Of a stretch of 32,045 nt of DNA, positions 1-7,803 are shown piece after piece. The notes under the pieces are model-generated. The model worked only from the letters and a program-made list of their open reading frames with translations, searched no databases and had not been told where the DNA came from. Source of the DNA: Candidatus Atribacteria bacterium UBA6251. GTDB taxonomy: Bacteria; Atribacterota; Phoenicimicrobiia; Phoenicimicrobiales; Phoenicimicrobiaceae. A program made the translations under genes and the position numbers. Location of the stretch: positions 1 to 32,045 of the forward strand of contig DJVR01000005.1 of NCBI GenBank assembly GCA_002441285.1. The letters run 5' to 3'. Numbering within the stretch: position 1 is the stretch's first letter; each line of letters begins with the position of its first letter.

Positions 1-35
1 GTGCAACTTAAGTATAGTATTACCTAAAATTTTAA

Positions 36-1010
36 TTAATTTTCTTTTTCGATGATGGTTCCAGTTTCACCTCTATAGGCTTCCAAGACTTTATCTAAAG
101 AAGAGATTATCGCCTTTTTCCCTCCATTTTCTAGAAATCTTAAACAGGCTTTTACCTTTGGTCCCATACTTCCAACTAGAAAATGACCTTCCTTAAAGTA
201 TTGCTTCATCTGCTGATAAGATACCTTACCCAGTTCTTTCTCTTCTGGTTTACCATAATTAAGTTTTGCTTTTTCTACATCGGTAAGAATAAAAAATAAA
301 TCTGCTCCGATAATTTCAGCCAATCTTTCTCCAGCTAAATCCTTGTCAATAACCGCTTCAATCCCCACTAATTCTCCTTCTTCATCTTCTAAAACCGGAA
401 TTCCACCACCACCAGAAGCAATTACAATCACTCCTGCTTCCACCAGCTTATTAATTACCGCTCCCTCTATATTGCTAATAGGGTCAGGGGAAGGAACAGT
501 TCTTCTCCAGCAACGTTCACCATTCGGTTTTACTTTTTTGATAATATATTCAGGATATTTCTTCTTTAATTCCTGGGCTTCCTCTTCGGTTAAGAAATTT
601 CCCACTGGCTTAGAAGCATTCTCGCCAATAAACTCCGGATCATTCTTATCTACTAAAACCTGATTTAAGATGGTACAAACAGATTTCTTAATCCCCATCT
701 TTTTTAAATGATTCATTAAGGTCTGCTGTAACATATAACCGATTTGACCCTGAGTCATTGCTCCCACTACATCCATAGGATGAGCTGGTACTATATCTTC
801 AGCAACCTTCTGTTGAACCATTAGATTTCCTACCTGGGGGCCATTACCATGAGTAATAACCAGACGATCTTCCGGTTCAAGATTCTCAATTATCCGAGAA
901 ATATAGTTAGTGGTTTTCCAGCAATTTCTAAATTGTTCTTCAGAAGAACCTTTCTCATCCGCTTGCTTAATAGCATTTCCACCTAAAGCTATCAGGATAG
1001 TTTTTGCCAT
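36..1010 (-). CDS. arcC: Carbamate kinase
   Basis: Carbamate kinase of the amino-acid kinase family. It interconverts carbamoyl phosphate + ADP and carbamate + ATP in the cytoplasm, usually the ATP-yielding last step of arginine, agmatine or purine/ureide catabolism. The 324-aa length is normal for the family. Visible landmarks are the N-terminal ILIALGGNAI motif, the THGNGPQVGN loop near residues 54-63, ASGGGGIPV near residue 198, a DKDLAGERLA segment and GSMGPKVKAC near residue 282. The ATG start is preceded by AAGGAG at 8 nt. It lies 42 nt downstream of the IclR-type regulator gene, so the two may be co-transcribed. No carbamoyltransferase or deiminase is in the window, so the feeding pathway is unknown. 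Confidence 0.95.
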   Translation of the reverse strand: MAKTILIALGGNAIKQADEKGSSEEQFRNCWKTTNYISRIIENLEPEDRLVITHGNGPQVGNLMVQQKVAEDIVPAHPMDVVGAMTQGQIGYMLQQTLMNHLKKMGIKKSVCTILNQVLVDKNDPEFIGENASKPVGNFLTEEEAQELKKKYPEYIIKKVKPNGERCWRRTVPSPDPISNIEGAVINKLVEAGVIVIASGGGGIPVLEDEEGELVGIEAVIDKDLAGERLAEIIGADLFFILTDVEKAKLNYGKPEEKELGKVSYQQMKQYFKEGHFLVGSMGPKVKACLRFLENGGKKAIISSLDKVLEAYRGETGTIIEKEN

Positions 1011-1052
1011 ATTATTTATCTCCTTTTCTTTAAAATAATATTTATTTTTATA

Positions 1053-1811
1053 TTAAGATTCATAACCAATTAAATGAGAAATTTCCTTCCCAGCTTCTAC
1101 TACTAATTTAATAAGAGCACTGTTCTTTTTTATAGGTATTTTTTTGGATAAACCTACTATAGTAATACTGGCTACAACTCTGCCATTTAAATTTTTTATA
1201 GGGGCAGAGATAGCTCGAACCCCATCTTCTAACTCTTCATCACAAATAGCAAAGCCCTGAATCCTTATCTCTTTTAAATGCTCAATTAATTTCTGAGGAT
1301 CAGTTATAGTTTTAGGAGTATATTTTTTTAAATCCCCTTTTTTAATCAAACGAGAAATTTCTTCTTTTGGTTGGTAGGCTAATAAAATTTTTGATGAAGC
1401 AGCACAATGAAAAGGCATTATTTTACCCACTTCCACAAAAAGATTGAGGATATTAGATTCATTTGAATACCTTTCAGAATCTATACAAACTCCCTTATTA
1501 AGTTGCCAGATAGATAAGAAAGTAGTAAGACCTGTACTGATGCTGACTTTTTTTAAAATGTCTTTGGAATATTTCCTAAAATCAAAGGAATTATAAAAAG
1601 AATTGGAATACCTTAACATCTGTATTCCTAATTCATAACGAGAAGTCGTAGGATCTTTACTGACTAGAGAATATTGTAGCAGTGTACTTAAAATTCGATG
1701 GACAGTACTCTTGGGAATAGACAACTGAGTGCTTATTTCAGTAATCTTCAAATTCGTATCGGCATTACTAAGATAATTAAGAATTTCAATGGCTTTTTCC
1801 AGAACACTCAT
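1053..1811 (-). CDS. IclR-family transcriptional regulator
   Basis: A 252-aa regulator with the two-domain IclR layout. A winged helix-turn-helix occupies about residues 1-65 (KITEISTQLSIPKSTVHRIL is the recognition region). An effector-binding domain follows, with the family signatures PFHCAASSKILLAY near residue 133 and GFAICDEELEDGVRAISAPI near residue 191. The family senses small carboxylates or sugar acids; the ligand here cannot be read from sequence. The likely target is its own promoter and the downstream arcC, because a palindrome lies just upstream of the start. GGAG lies about 10 nt before the ATG. Confidence 0.9.
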   Translation of the reverse strand: MSVLEKAIEILNYLSNADTNLKITEISTQLSIPKSTVHRILSTLLQYSLVSKDPTTSRYELGIQMLRYSNSFYNSFDFRKYSKDILKKVSISTGLTTFLSIWQLNKGVCIDSERYSNESNILNLFVEVGKIMPFHCAASSKILLAYQPKEEISRLIKKGDLKKYTPKTITDPQKLIEHLKEIRIQGFAICDEELEDGVRAISAPIKNLNGRVVASITIVGLSKKIPIKKNSALIKLVVEAGKEISHLIGYES

Positions 1812-1829
1812 AAAATGATAACTCCAAAG

Positions 1830-1848
1830 TATTCCATTAAATGGAATA
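1830..1848. promoter_or_regulatory. Palindromic operator candidate upstream of the IclR gene
   Basis: TATTCCATTAAATGGAATA: two perfect 8-nt arms around a 3-nt centre. It lies 19 nt upstream of the IclR-family start codon and downstream of the predicted promoter. IclR proteins commonly bind short palindromes near their own gene, so autoregulation is a reasonable inference. Confidence 0.5.
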
Positions 1849-1879
1849 TTGTTTCATTTATTTGAATAATCTTTATTTA

Positions 1880-1908
1880 ATATTAACAACATATTAATAT
1901 TAAGTCAA
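1880..1908 (-). promoter_or_regulatory. Predicted promoter of the IclR-arcC unit
   Basis: On the minus strand TTGACT (1903-1908) and TAATAT (1880-1885) are separated by 17 nt. The region is very AT-rich, so chance matches are possible, but the position just before the palindrome at 1830-1848 supports it. Confidence 0.45.
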
Positions 1909-1978
1909 ATTTTTCTGTATTTATCTTAACTTAAAATTATTTTTATTGAGTTTTCCCTTTGAATACTTTAGATTTTTT

Positions 1979-3229
1979 CTATTCAGTCAATTTATGGATA
2001 AAAATACCACTGCGTAGTTTCGGTTCGAACCAGGTAGACTTGGGAGGCATTAATCTTTCTGCATCAGCTACTTTTATTAATTCTTCTATAGAAGTGGGAT
2101 ACAGAGAAAAGGCTACTTTCATCCCCGCCTTCACTCTTTTCTCTAATTCCTCCAGACCTCTGATTCCTCCTACAAATTCTATTCTCTGGTCTGTTCGGGG
2201 ATCCCTTATCCCTAAAATAGGGGTGAGCAAATTGTTTTGCAGTATCGATACATCAAGACTGTCTACTACATTATTTTCGTCAAAAGTCCCCGGTTTTGCA
2301 GTCAGTTTATACCAGCAGTTATTTAAGTACATACCAAAGGTATGTCTTGCTAACGGTCGGTAGGGGTCTCCTCCGCTATGCTTTTCTACGGTAAATTTTT
2401 CAGATATTTTCCGGATAAATTCTTCTTCGGAATTTCCTGCTAAATCAGCTACTACCCGATTACAGTCCATAATATATAATTCATCATGAGGGAAAAGGAC
2501 AGAGAGAAAGTAATTAAACTCTTCTTCCCCGGTATAATCTTTAAGCTGCTCCCTTCTCTTCAGCCCTACTTTGGTCGCTGCTGCTGCTCGATGGTGACCA
2601 TCGGCAATATAAAGATAATCAATTTCAGTAAAAGCCCCTATCAAGCTTTTAATTACTTGTTGGTCATCGATTACCCAGCAAGTGTGGGTAACTCCATCAT
2701 TTGAGGTAAAGTCATATATTGACTCTTTTTCTTTAGTCCAACTTCGTATAATTTGCTTTACTTCATCTTTTGCTTTATAAGTAAGGAAAACAGGGCCAGT
2801 ATTAGCATCAGTAAAATCAATATGATTTATGCGGTCCTCTTCTTTGTCTGCCCGAGTGTCCTCATGTTTTTTAATTTTCCCTTTAAGATAATCATCTATA
2901 GAAGTACAAACAACTAATCCAGTCTGTGCTCTTCCTTTCATTTCTTGTCTATAGATATAAAAATTATCCTCTTTATCCTGGATAAATACTTTTTCCTTGA
3001 TCATTCTTTGCAAATTCTCTTTTGCTTGTTGATAAACTCTCTGATCATAAGGATTAATAGAATTTTCTAAATCCACTTCTGCTTTATTAATATGTAAAAA
3101 AGAAATAGGATTTTCTTTTACTAATTGTCGAGCCTCTTCTTTACTAACAACATCATAGGGAGGTGAAGCAACTTCCTTAATTAAATTTGATGGAGGCCTA
3201 AAAGCCTTAAATGGTTTAATTATTGGCAT
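1979..3229 (-). CDS. DUF1015 family protein of the serine operon
   Basis: A DUF1015 (COG4198) protein of 416 aa from the chosen start. The family signature ADGHHRAAAA lies near residues 210-220, and the N-terminus PIIKPFKAFRPP...ASPPYDVVS is typical. The biochemical function is not established as far as I know. It is third in a unit behind a class V aminotransferase and serA under a seryl-type T-box, an association I know from other anaerobes, so a link to serine or phosphoserine metabolism is inferred. The reading frame extends to 3247, but GGAG sits 6 nt before the ATG at 3229 and the extra codons overlap that site. No signal peptide or membrane segment is seen. Confidence 0.88.
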   Translation of the reverse strand: MPIIKPFKAFRPPSNLIKEVASPPYDVVSKEEARQLVKENPISFLHINKAEVDLENSINPYDQRVYQQAKENLQRMIKEKVFIQDKEDNFYIYRQEMKGRAQTGLVVCTSIDDYLKGKIKKHEDTRADKEEDRINHIDFTDANTGPVFLTYKAKDEVKQIIRSWTKEKESIYDFTSNDGVTHTCWVIDDQQVIKSLIGAFTEIDYLYIADGHHRAAAATKVGLKRREQLKDYTGEEEFNYFLSVLFPHDELYIMDCNRVVADLAGNSEEEFIRKISEKFTVEKHSGGDPYRPLARHTFGMYLNNCWYKLTAKPGTFDENNVVDSLDVSILQNNLLTPILGIRDPRTDQRIEFVGGIRGLEELEKRVKAGMKVAFSLYPTSIEELIKVADAERLMPPKSTWFEPKLRSGIFIHKLTE

Positions 3230-3306
3230 TTTCTTCTCCATTTTCATTTATTTTAATGGTATAGAAATTTTCTTTTCTATAAACTATAACTCATATCTTT
3301 TACAGC

Positions 3307-3371
3307 GTTAACTGGTTGGCTTACTACCTGGTTGAAGAATTAATACTAAACTAATTAACCAACCAGTTAAC
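3307..3371. repeat. Inverted repeat between serA and the DUF1015 gene
   Basis: Perfect 13-nt arms, GTTAACTGGTTGG (3307-3319) and CCAACCAGTTAAC (3359-3371), enclose 39 nt. No T-run follows on either strand, so it does not look like an intrinsic terminator. It could be a small palindromic mobile element or an mRNA-processing hairpin. Confidence 0.6.
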
Positions 3372-3385
3372 TATCTAACCAAATA

Positions 3386-4306
3386 TTAACAATTAACTTG
3401 AATATTTTCTTTAATAATTGAGACAATCTCACGTCCAATCCTTTTCTGTGCTTCCATAGTAGAAGCTCCTAAATGAGGAGTTACCGATACCCTAGGATGA
3501 TTGATTAATTCGAGATTGGTAGTAGGTTCTTCTATAAATACATCTAGTCCCGCTCCTGCAAGCTTTCCGGAATTTAGTGCCTCTAATAGAGCTTCTTCAT
3601 CTAATACACTGCCCCGGGCACAGTTAATAAGATAGGCTCCTTTTTTAATTTTAGAAAATTCGGCTTTACCAATTAAAGGAGATTTTTCTTGACATTCAGG
3701 TATATGCAATGAGATGAAATCAGATTTAATTAAAAGCTCATTAAATGATACATAGGTATATTCAGGAAATTCTCTATTCGGACCTAATACATCATAATAA
3801 AAAATCTTCATTCCTAAAGCATAAGCCTTTTTTGCTAATTCCTGTCCAATTCTACCAAACCCGATAATTCCCAAAATCTTTCCACAAAGTTCAATTCCTT
3901 CATACTTTTTTTTATTCCATTCTCCTTTTCGCATAGTAACATTAGAGATTCCAATAAATCTTGCCAGGGAAAACATATGTCCTAAAGTTAATTCTGCTAC
4001 AGCCAAACTGCTGGCATTAGGTGTATTTCTAACTTTTATACCTTTCGATTCAGCGTAAGAAACATCTATATTGTCTAGCCCTACTCCTGCTCGAATGATT
4101 AACTTTAAATTTCCAGTTTCTACCGCAGAATCTATTATCTCTTTCCTCACTTTGGTAGCCGAACGTACTACCATTACATTAAAATTCTTAACTCGTTCTT
4201 TTAATTCTTCAGGTTCGAAAAATTGTTCTACTACTTCATACCCCATATTCTTTAAAACCTGAATACCGTCCTTATCCATTCCATCAGTTACTAATATTTT
4301 TACCAT
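3386..4306 (-). CDS. serA: D-3-phosphoglycerate dehydrogenase, short form
   Basis: Oxidises 3-phosphoglycerate to 3-phosphohydroxypyruvate with NAD+, the first step of serine synthesis. The 306-aa protein is the short type without C-terminal ASB/ACT domains, so allosteric serine inhibition through ACT is not expected. Visible residues: NAD-binding GFGRIG at 149-154, catalytic Arg231 (NCARGSVLDEEAL), Glu260 and His278 (TPHLGAST). The frame can start with GTG at 4315, but GAGG lies 7 nt before the ATG at 4306. It sits 17 nt downstream of the aminotransferase gene and so shares its T-box control. A related 2-hydroxyacid dehydrogenase is the alternative; context favours SerA. Confidence 0.93.
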   Translation of the reverse strand: MVKILVTDGMDKDGIQVLKNMGYEVVEQFFEPEELKERVKNFNVMVVRSATKVRKEIIDSAVETGNLKLIIRAGVGLDNIDVSYAESKGIKVRNTPNASSLAVAELTLGHMFSLARFIGISNVTMRKGEWNKKKYEGIELCGKILGIIGFGRIGQELAKKAYALGMKIFYYDVLGPNREFPEYTYVSFNELLIKSDFISLHIPECQEKSPLIGKAEFSKIKKGAYLINCARGSVLDEEALLEALNSGKLAGAGLDVFIEEPTTNLELINHPRVSVTPHLGASTMEAQKRIGREIVSIIKENIQVNC

Positions 4307-4323
4307 ATTTATCACCTCTTATC

Positions 4324-5394
4324 TTATAATCCTAAGATCTCATCTATATTGGCAAGAAGTTTTTTGATATCGTTAAGGCTAAGTTCTGCCATATGGGCTA
4401 TTCTCAAGGTCTTCTCCTTTAATTTTCCATAACCATTAGAAATCATATACCCTCTTTCACCTAAGGCTTTATTTAAATCACTCACTTTGATCTCTCTGGT
4501 ATTTTTTACACAGGTTACTGTGTGGGAAGTAAATTTCTCTTGTGCAAAGAGGGCAAATCTATCTTTAGCCCAATTTCTAACATATTCTGCCATCTTCCTA
4601 TGCCGTTCAAAACGATTATCTAATCCTTCTTTTAAAATCTTATCTAATTGATAATCCAGGGCAAACATATGAGAAAGCGAGGGAGTTGAAGGATATTGGT
4701 AATCTTTTTTCTGGATATATTCGTAAAGTTGTAAAAGATCAAAGTAAGACCCTCTAAATTTAACTTTCCTGGCTGCCTCTAAGGCTTTTTCCGAAATAGA
4801 GCATAAAGAAAGGCCAGGAGGTAACCCCAAACACTTCTGACTGGAAGTTATACAAATATCAATACCTAATTTATCCACTTCTATCTTGGTTCCACCCAAA
4901 GAACTTACTGCATCAATACAGAATATTACTTCCGGGTATTTTTTCACTACTTGTGCTATCTCTTCAACTGGATTCATTACACCGGTAGAAGTCTCATTAT
5001 GAGTTATAGTGATAAGATCGTATTTACCAGAAGATAAAACTCCATCTACCTGTTCTGGAAGATTGGCGGTTCCCCATTCAACTTCAAATTTATCAGCAGG
5101 GACATTATTATCTTCTGCAATGGCAAACCATCTATTTCCAAAATTACCACAGGAGAAGACTGCTGCTCTCTTTTGAGTACAGGAACGGATAGCTCCCTCC
5201 ATTAAACCACTACCCGAAGAAGTAGATAACAAAATTTCATTTTGTGTGTACATCAATTTTCTTAATTTATCACTGATGGATCTCTGTAAATTTGATGCCT
5301 CTTTGGTTCGATGACCAATCATAGGAGTGGCCATCTTTTGTAAAACATCATCAGAAACATGAGTAGGTCCGGGAATAAATAATTTTTTATACAT
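4324..5394 (-). CDS. Class V aminotransferase (serine-pyruvate/alanine-glyoxylate type), probable serine biosynthesis
   Basis: A 356-aa PLP-dependent aminotransferase of the SPT/AGT group. PLP Lys187 lies in TSSQKCLGLPPG, the PLP-contacting Asp161 in DAVSSLGG, and the N-terminal substrate motif is FIPGPTHVSDDVL. As the first gene after a seryl-type T-box and directly before serA, it probably replaces SerC in making phosphoserine, or makes serine from hydroxypyruvate; this is inferred from context. The frame can begin with TTG at 5412, but AGGAG lies 8 nt before the ATG at 5394. No phosphoserine phosphatase gene is in the window. Confidence 0.87.
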   Translation of the reverse strand: MYKKLFIPGPTHVSDDVLQKMATPMIGHRTKEASNLQRSISDKLRKLMYTQNEILLSTSSGSGLMEGAIRSCTQKRAAVFSCGNFGNRWFAIAEDNNVPADKFEVEWGTANLPEQVDGVLSSGKYDLITITHNETSTGVMNPVEEIAQVVKKYPEVIFCIDAVSSLGGTKIEVDKLGIDICITSSQKCLGLPPGLSLCSISEKALEAARKVKFRGSYFDLLQLYEYIQKKDYQYPSTPSLSHMFALDYQLDKILKEGLDNRFERHRKMAEYVRNWAKDRFALFAQEKFTSHTVTCVKNTREIKVSDLNKALGERGYMISNGYGKLKEKTLRIAHMAELSLNDIKKLLANIDEILGL

Positions 5395-5446
5395 TTTCTT
5401 CACTCCTTTCAATTTTAGAAATATTGATTTGCTTATTTATTTATCT

Positions 5447-5724
5447 TAAATATAAAAAATCCCCATTAACCATCATAAAGTTATTTTACCGATGGTTAAT
5501 GGGGACGAATTCAAATTCCGTGGTGCCACCCCAATTCAGCGATCACTTTTTCTCGCTCTCATTCTATTCCGGATGTTAACGCCATCACTCCACGTCTTAA
5601 GTTACTTATCTAATTCTTTCACTTAAGCTAATACTGGAAGGATTTCAGTGAATTTGCTTCATATAAACAAATCATTTACTATTCCAGTAAACAATTTTTG
5701 TTATCTCTGTAATTTTAATCGTGT
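5447..5724 (-). ncRNA. T-box leader of the serine operon (probable Ser specifier UCC)
   Basis: On the minus strand the T-box core GGGGTGGCACCACGG lies at 5518-5532. A 14-bp perfect terminator hairpin follows (arms 5491-5504 and 5461-5474) and then a U-run (5447-5460). Stem I is probably 5633-5688, with ACUGGA/UCCAGU closing arms and the AGUA turn. The specifier is best read as UCC (complement of 5640-5642), a Ser codon that fits the downstream genes. CUUAAGU/ACUUAAG arms near 5597-5628 would form Stem II. Uncharged tRNA(Ser) would favour antitermination. Stem I is only about 56 nt and lacks room for the usual distal loop-loop module. Confidence 0.9.
5461..5504 (-). terminator. T-box-controlled intrinsic terminator before the serine operon
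   Basis: A 14-bp perfect GC-capped stem (CCCCATTAACCATC with its complement, 16-nt loop) is followed by an A/T-rich run read as UUUUUUAUAUUU. It is mutually exclusive with the antiterminator that would use the T-box core. Confidence 0.92.
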
Positions 5725-5730
5725 GTACAT

Positions 5731-5759
5731 AATTTAACACAAACAATTTTTTTTGTCAA
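5731..5759 (-). promoter_or_regulatory. Promoter of the serine T-box operon
   Basis: A perfect TTGACA (5754-5759) and TAAATT (5731-5736) are separated by 17 nt, immediately after the yerC stop codon. Transcription would begin near 5724, leaving a leader of about 330 nt to the aminotransferase start. Confidence 0.75.
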
Positions 5760-5776
5760 CGGAGGAGAAAGAAAAA

Positions 5777-6079
5777 TTATTTCTTTTTTTCCGATAATCT
5801 TTCCAAAATTAGTTTATAGCCATCAGCTCCATAATTTAAATATTTCTTCACTCTACTAATAGTTGCGGAACTCGCCCCAGTTTTATGGGCAATCTCTTCA
5901 TAGGTAGAACCCTCGCTTAACATTCTGGCCACTTCCAGCCTCTGGCTAAACTCTTTAATCTCGTTAATAGTAGCTAAATCTTCAAAAAAACTATAACATT
6001 CCTTTTCGTTTTTAAGGAGTAATATTGCCTTAAATAATTGATCAGTTAGCTCATCTCTCCAGCGAGGATAATCTTTCAT
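5777..6079 (-). CDS. yerC: TrpR-like DNA-binding protein, YerC/YecD type (candidate his repressor HisR)
   Basis: A 100-aa protein of the TrpR-related YerC/YecD family. The helix-turn-helix spans about residues 53-80 (ARMLSEGSTYEEIAHKTGAS followed by SATISRVKKYL). It is the last gene of the histidine operon, 9 nt after hisIE, with GAGGTG before the ATG. Comparative-genomics work on Gram-positive bacteria has proposed a TrpR-family regulator of his genes (HisR). The position here, plus palindromes over the his promoter (14428-14474), supports that role; the direct effect on his is inferred. Confidence 0.9.
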   Translation of the reverse strand: MKDYPRWRDELTDQLFKAILLLKNEKECYSFFEDLATINEIKEFSQRLEVARMLSEGSTYEEIAHKTGASSATISRVKKYLNYGADGYKLILERLSEKKK

Positions 6080-6088
6080 TTCATCACC

Positions 6089-6811
6089 TCATTTTCTTCT
6101 TTTTTTTAATTCTTTAAATATCTCTTGAGGTACAATATTGTAATTACTCAAAGCTACTAAAGTATGAAACCACAGATCAGCCACTTCATATATTATTGCC
6201 TCCTTATCTTTGTCTTTAAGAGCAATAATAACTTCTGCAGCCTCTTCACCTATCTTTTTAGGTAATAAATCCTTAGAATTAGCTAACAATTTACAAACAT
6301 AGGAATCGTCTTTATAATTTATTTTTCTATCTTGAATTACTTGGTATAATTCATTAATAATTTCACTATCATCTTTTTTTAATTGCTCACTCTTACTCTC
6401 TTCCTGGGGGGTTTTTACTTCCCCTGCTTCTTCTTTTCGTAAAAACCGAGAAGGTTCGATACCAATTACTTCTATTTTATCACTTTTAATCTCTTTAAAA
6501 AAACAGGAATAATTTCCAGTATGACAAGCAACTCCTTTTTGCCTTACCAAAACTAACAGAGCATCATTGTCACAATCCAAAATAATTTTTTTTACCAACT
6601 GAATATTTCCGGAAGTACTCCCTTTAAACCATAGCTCTCTTCTACTCCTGCTGTAAAACCAGGTCTTCCCTTCTTGCATAGTCTTTTCTAAAGATTCTCT
6701 GTTCATAAAAGCTAACATTAGTACCTGCCTAGTTTCTTCATCTTGAATTATAACTGGTATCAATCCTTCTTTATTAAATTTTATTTGATTTAAGATTTTA
6801 TTTTTATTCAT
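6089..6811 (-). CDS. hisIE: Bifunctional phosphoribosyl-AMP cyclohydrolase / phosphoribosyl-ATP pyrophosphatase
   Basis: Catalyses steps 2 and 3 of histidine synthesis. The 240-aa protein is a HisI-HisE fusion. HisI occupies about residues 1-120, with the metal-binding stretch LDCDNDALLVLV and the ACHTGNYSCFF motif. A charged linker follows at about 130-150. HisE then holds GEEAAEVIIALKDKDKEAII and EVADLWFHTLVAL, the MazG-like acidic helices. The start codon ATG overlaps the hisF stop region by 1 nt, so translation is probably coupled. Confidence 0.95.
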   Translation of the reverse strand: MNKNKILNQIKFNKEGLIPVIIQDEETRQVLMLAFMNRESLEKTMQEGKTWFYSRSRRELWFKGSTSGNIQLVKKIILDCDNDALLVLVRQKGVACHTGNYSCFFKEIKSDKIEVIGIEPSRFLRKEEAGEVKTPQEESKSEQLKKDDSEIINELYQVIQDRKINYKDDSYVCKLLANSKDLLPKKIGEEAAEVIIALKDKDKEAIIYEVADLWFHTLVALSNYNIVPQEIFKELKKRRK

Positions 6812-7596
6812 TAATTTTCACACCCTTCACCCTTCTTTTCAGTCAATCTTATTTCTACTCCTCTTTGTTTTAAAAATTCTTTTACTCTTGGTATAGAGCA
6901 TTCTCTTCTATGAAAAATAGAAGCAGCTAAAGCAGCATCGGCCTTTCCATTCACCAATACCTCGTATAAATGCTTTGGTTCACCAGCACCACCAGAAGCA
7001 ATAACCGGAATATTCACCTTTTCAGAAACTGTTTTAGTTAATTCAATATCATAACCATCTTTAGTTCCATCTTTATCCATACTAGTAAGTAGTATTTCTC
7101 CCGCTCCTAACCTTTCCACTTCTTTAGCCCAGTCTACTACTGGCAATTTAGTTCTGGTCCTTCCTCCATTAATCACTACTTCCCAGATAGAATCTGTTCT
7201 TATGGCATCTATTGCCACTACAATAGTAGAAGTACCAAATTTTGATGAAGCCTCTCGAATGAAAAGGGGATTTAAAACAGCGGTTGTATTAATAGAAACT
7301 TTATCAGCACCTGCCCTTAACAAATAATAAATATCATCCAAATTTCTTATCCCTCCACCTACTGTAAAGGGAATGAAAACTTTTTCAGCAGTCTTTCCTA
7401 CTAAATCAATTATGATATTCCTTTTTTCCCAGGAAGCAGTGATGTCTAGAAAGACTAATTCATCTGCTTCTTCTTTCTCATAAAAAGAGGCCATTTCAAT
7501 GGGATCTCCTTCATCTACTAAATTATCAAATTTAGTTCCTTTTACCACTCGGCCTTTGTTTACATCCAAACAAGGTATAATTCTCTTAGTAAGCAT
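6811..7596 (-). CDS. hisF: Imidazole glycerol phosphate synthase, cyclase subunit
   Basis: The (beta/alpha)8 barrel partner of HisH. It converts PRFAR plus ammonia to imidazole glycerol phosphate and AICAR. The N-terminal MLTKRIIPCLDVNKGRVVKG is diagnostic, with catalytic Asp11 in CLDV and Asp in SMDKDGTKDGYD. Later phosphate-binding motifs are VIASGGAGEP and ALAASIFH. The frame can start at 7614, but AAGGA lies 7 nt before the ATG at 7596 and family members start at MLTKR. The protein is 261 aa. Confidence 0.96.
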   Translation of the reverse strand: MLTKRIIPCLDVNKGRVVKGTKFDNLVDEGDPIEMASFYEKEEADELVFLDITASWEKRNIIIDLVGKTAEKVFIPFTVGGGIRNLDDIYYLLRAGADKVSINTTAVLNPLFIREASSKFGTSTIVVAIDAIRTDSIWEVVINGGRTRTKLPVVDWAKEVERLGAGEILLTSMDKDGTKDGYDIELTKTVSEKVNIPVIASGGAGEPKHLYEVLVNGKADAALAASIFHRRECSIPRVKEFLKQRGVEIRLTEKKGEGCEN

Positions 7597-7670
7597 TATC
7601 AAGTCCTTTATCATTTTTAGTTAGCTGGTTAGCTAGTTAAAATACGGATTACAAGTTTATAGCTCTTGAG

Positions 7671-7723
7671 GTAGGGGTTCGATTCAATGAATCCGTTTCG
7701 GGTCGGATAAATCCAACCTCTAC
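7671..7723. repeat. REP-like palindromic element in the hisF-hisA gap
   Basis: Arms GTAGGGGTTCGATT (7671-7684) and AATCCAACCTCTAC (7710-7723) pair over 14 positions with one mismatch and one G-T. The loop holds further short pairings (GATTC/GAATC). It occupies much of a 189-nt gap between two genes that are usually tightly linked, which suggests an inserted dispersed repeat. Confidence 0.55.
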
Positions 7724-7803
7724 ATTAAAGACAATACTTTATTTATCCAATACGCAATATTAAATTACTATATATGCTAAATGTCTTACGCTCCACACTA
7801 GGC

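Noticed and set aside
5760..5800. Intrinsic terminator after yerC
   Set aside because: Only a weak A-U pairing is present around the stop codon; it would not be a stable hairpin.
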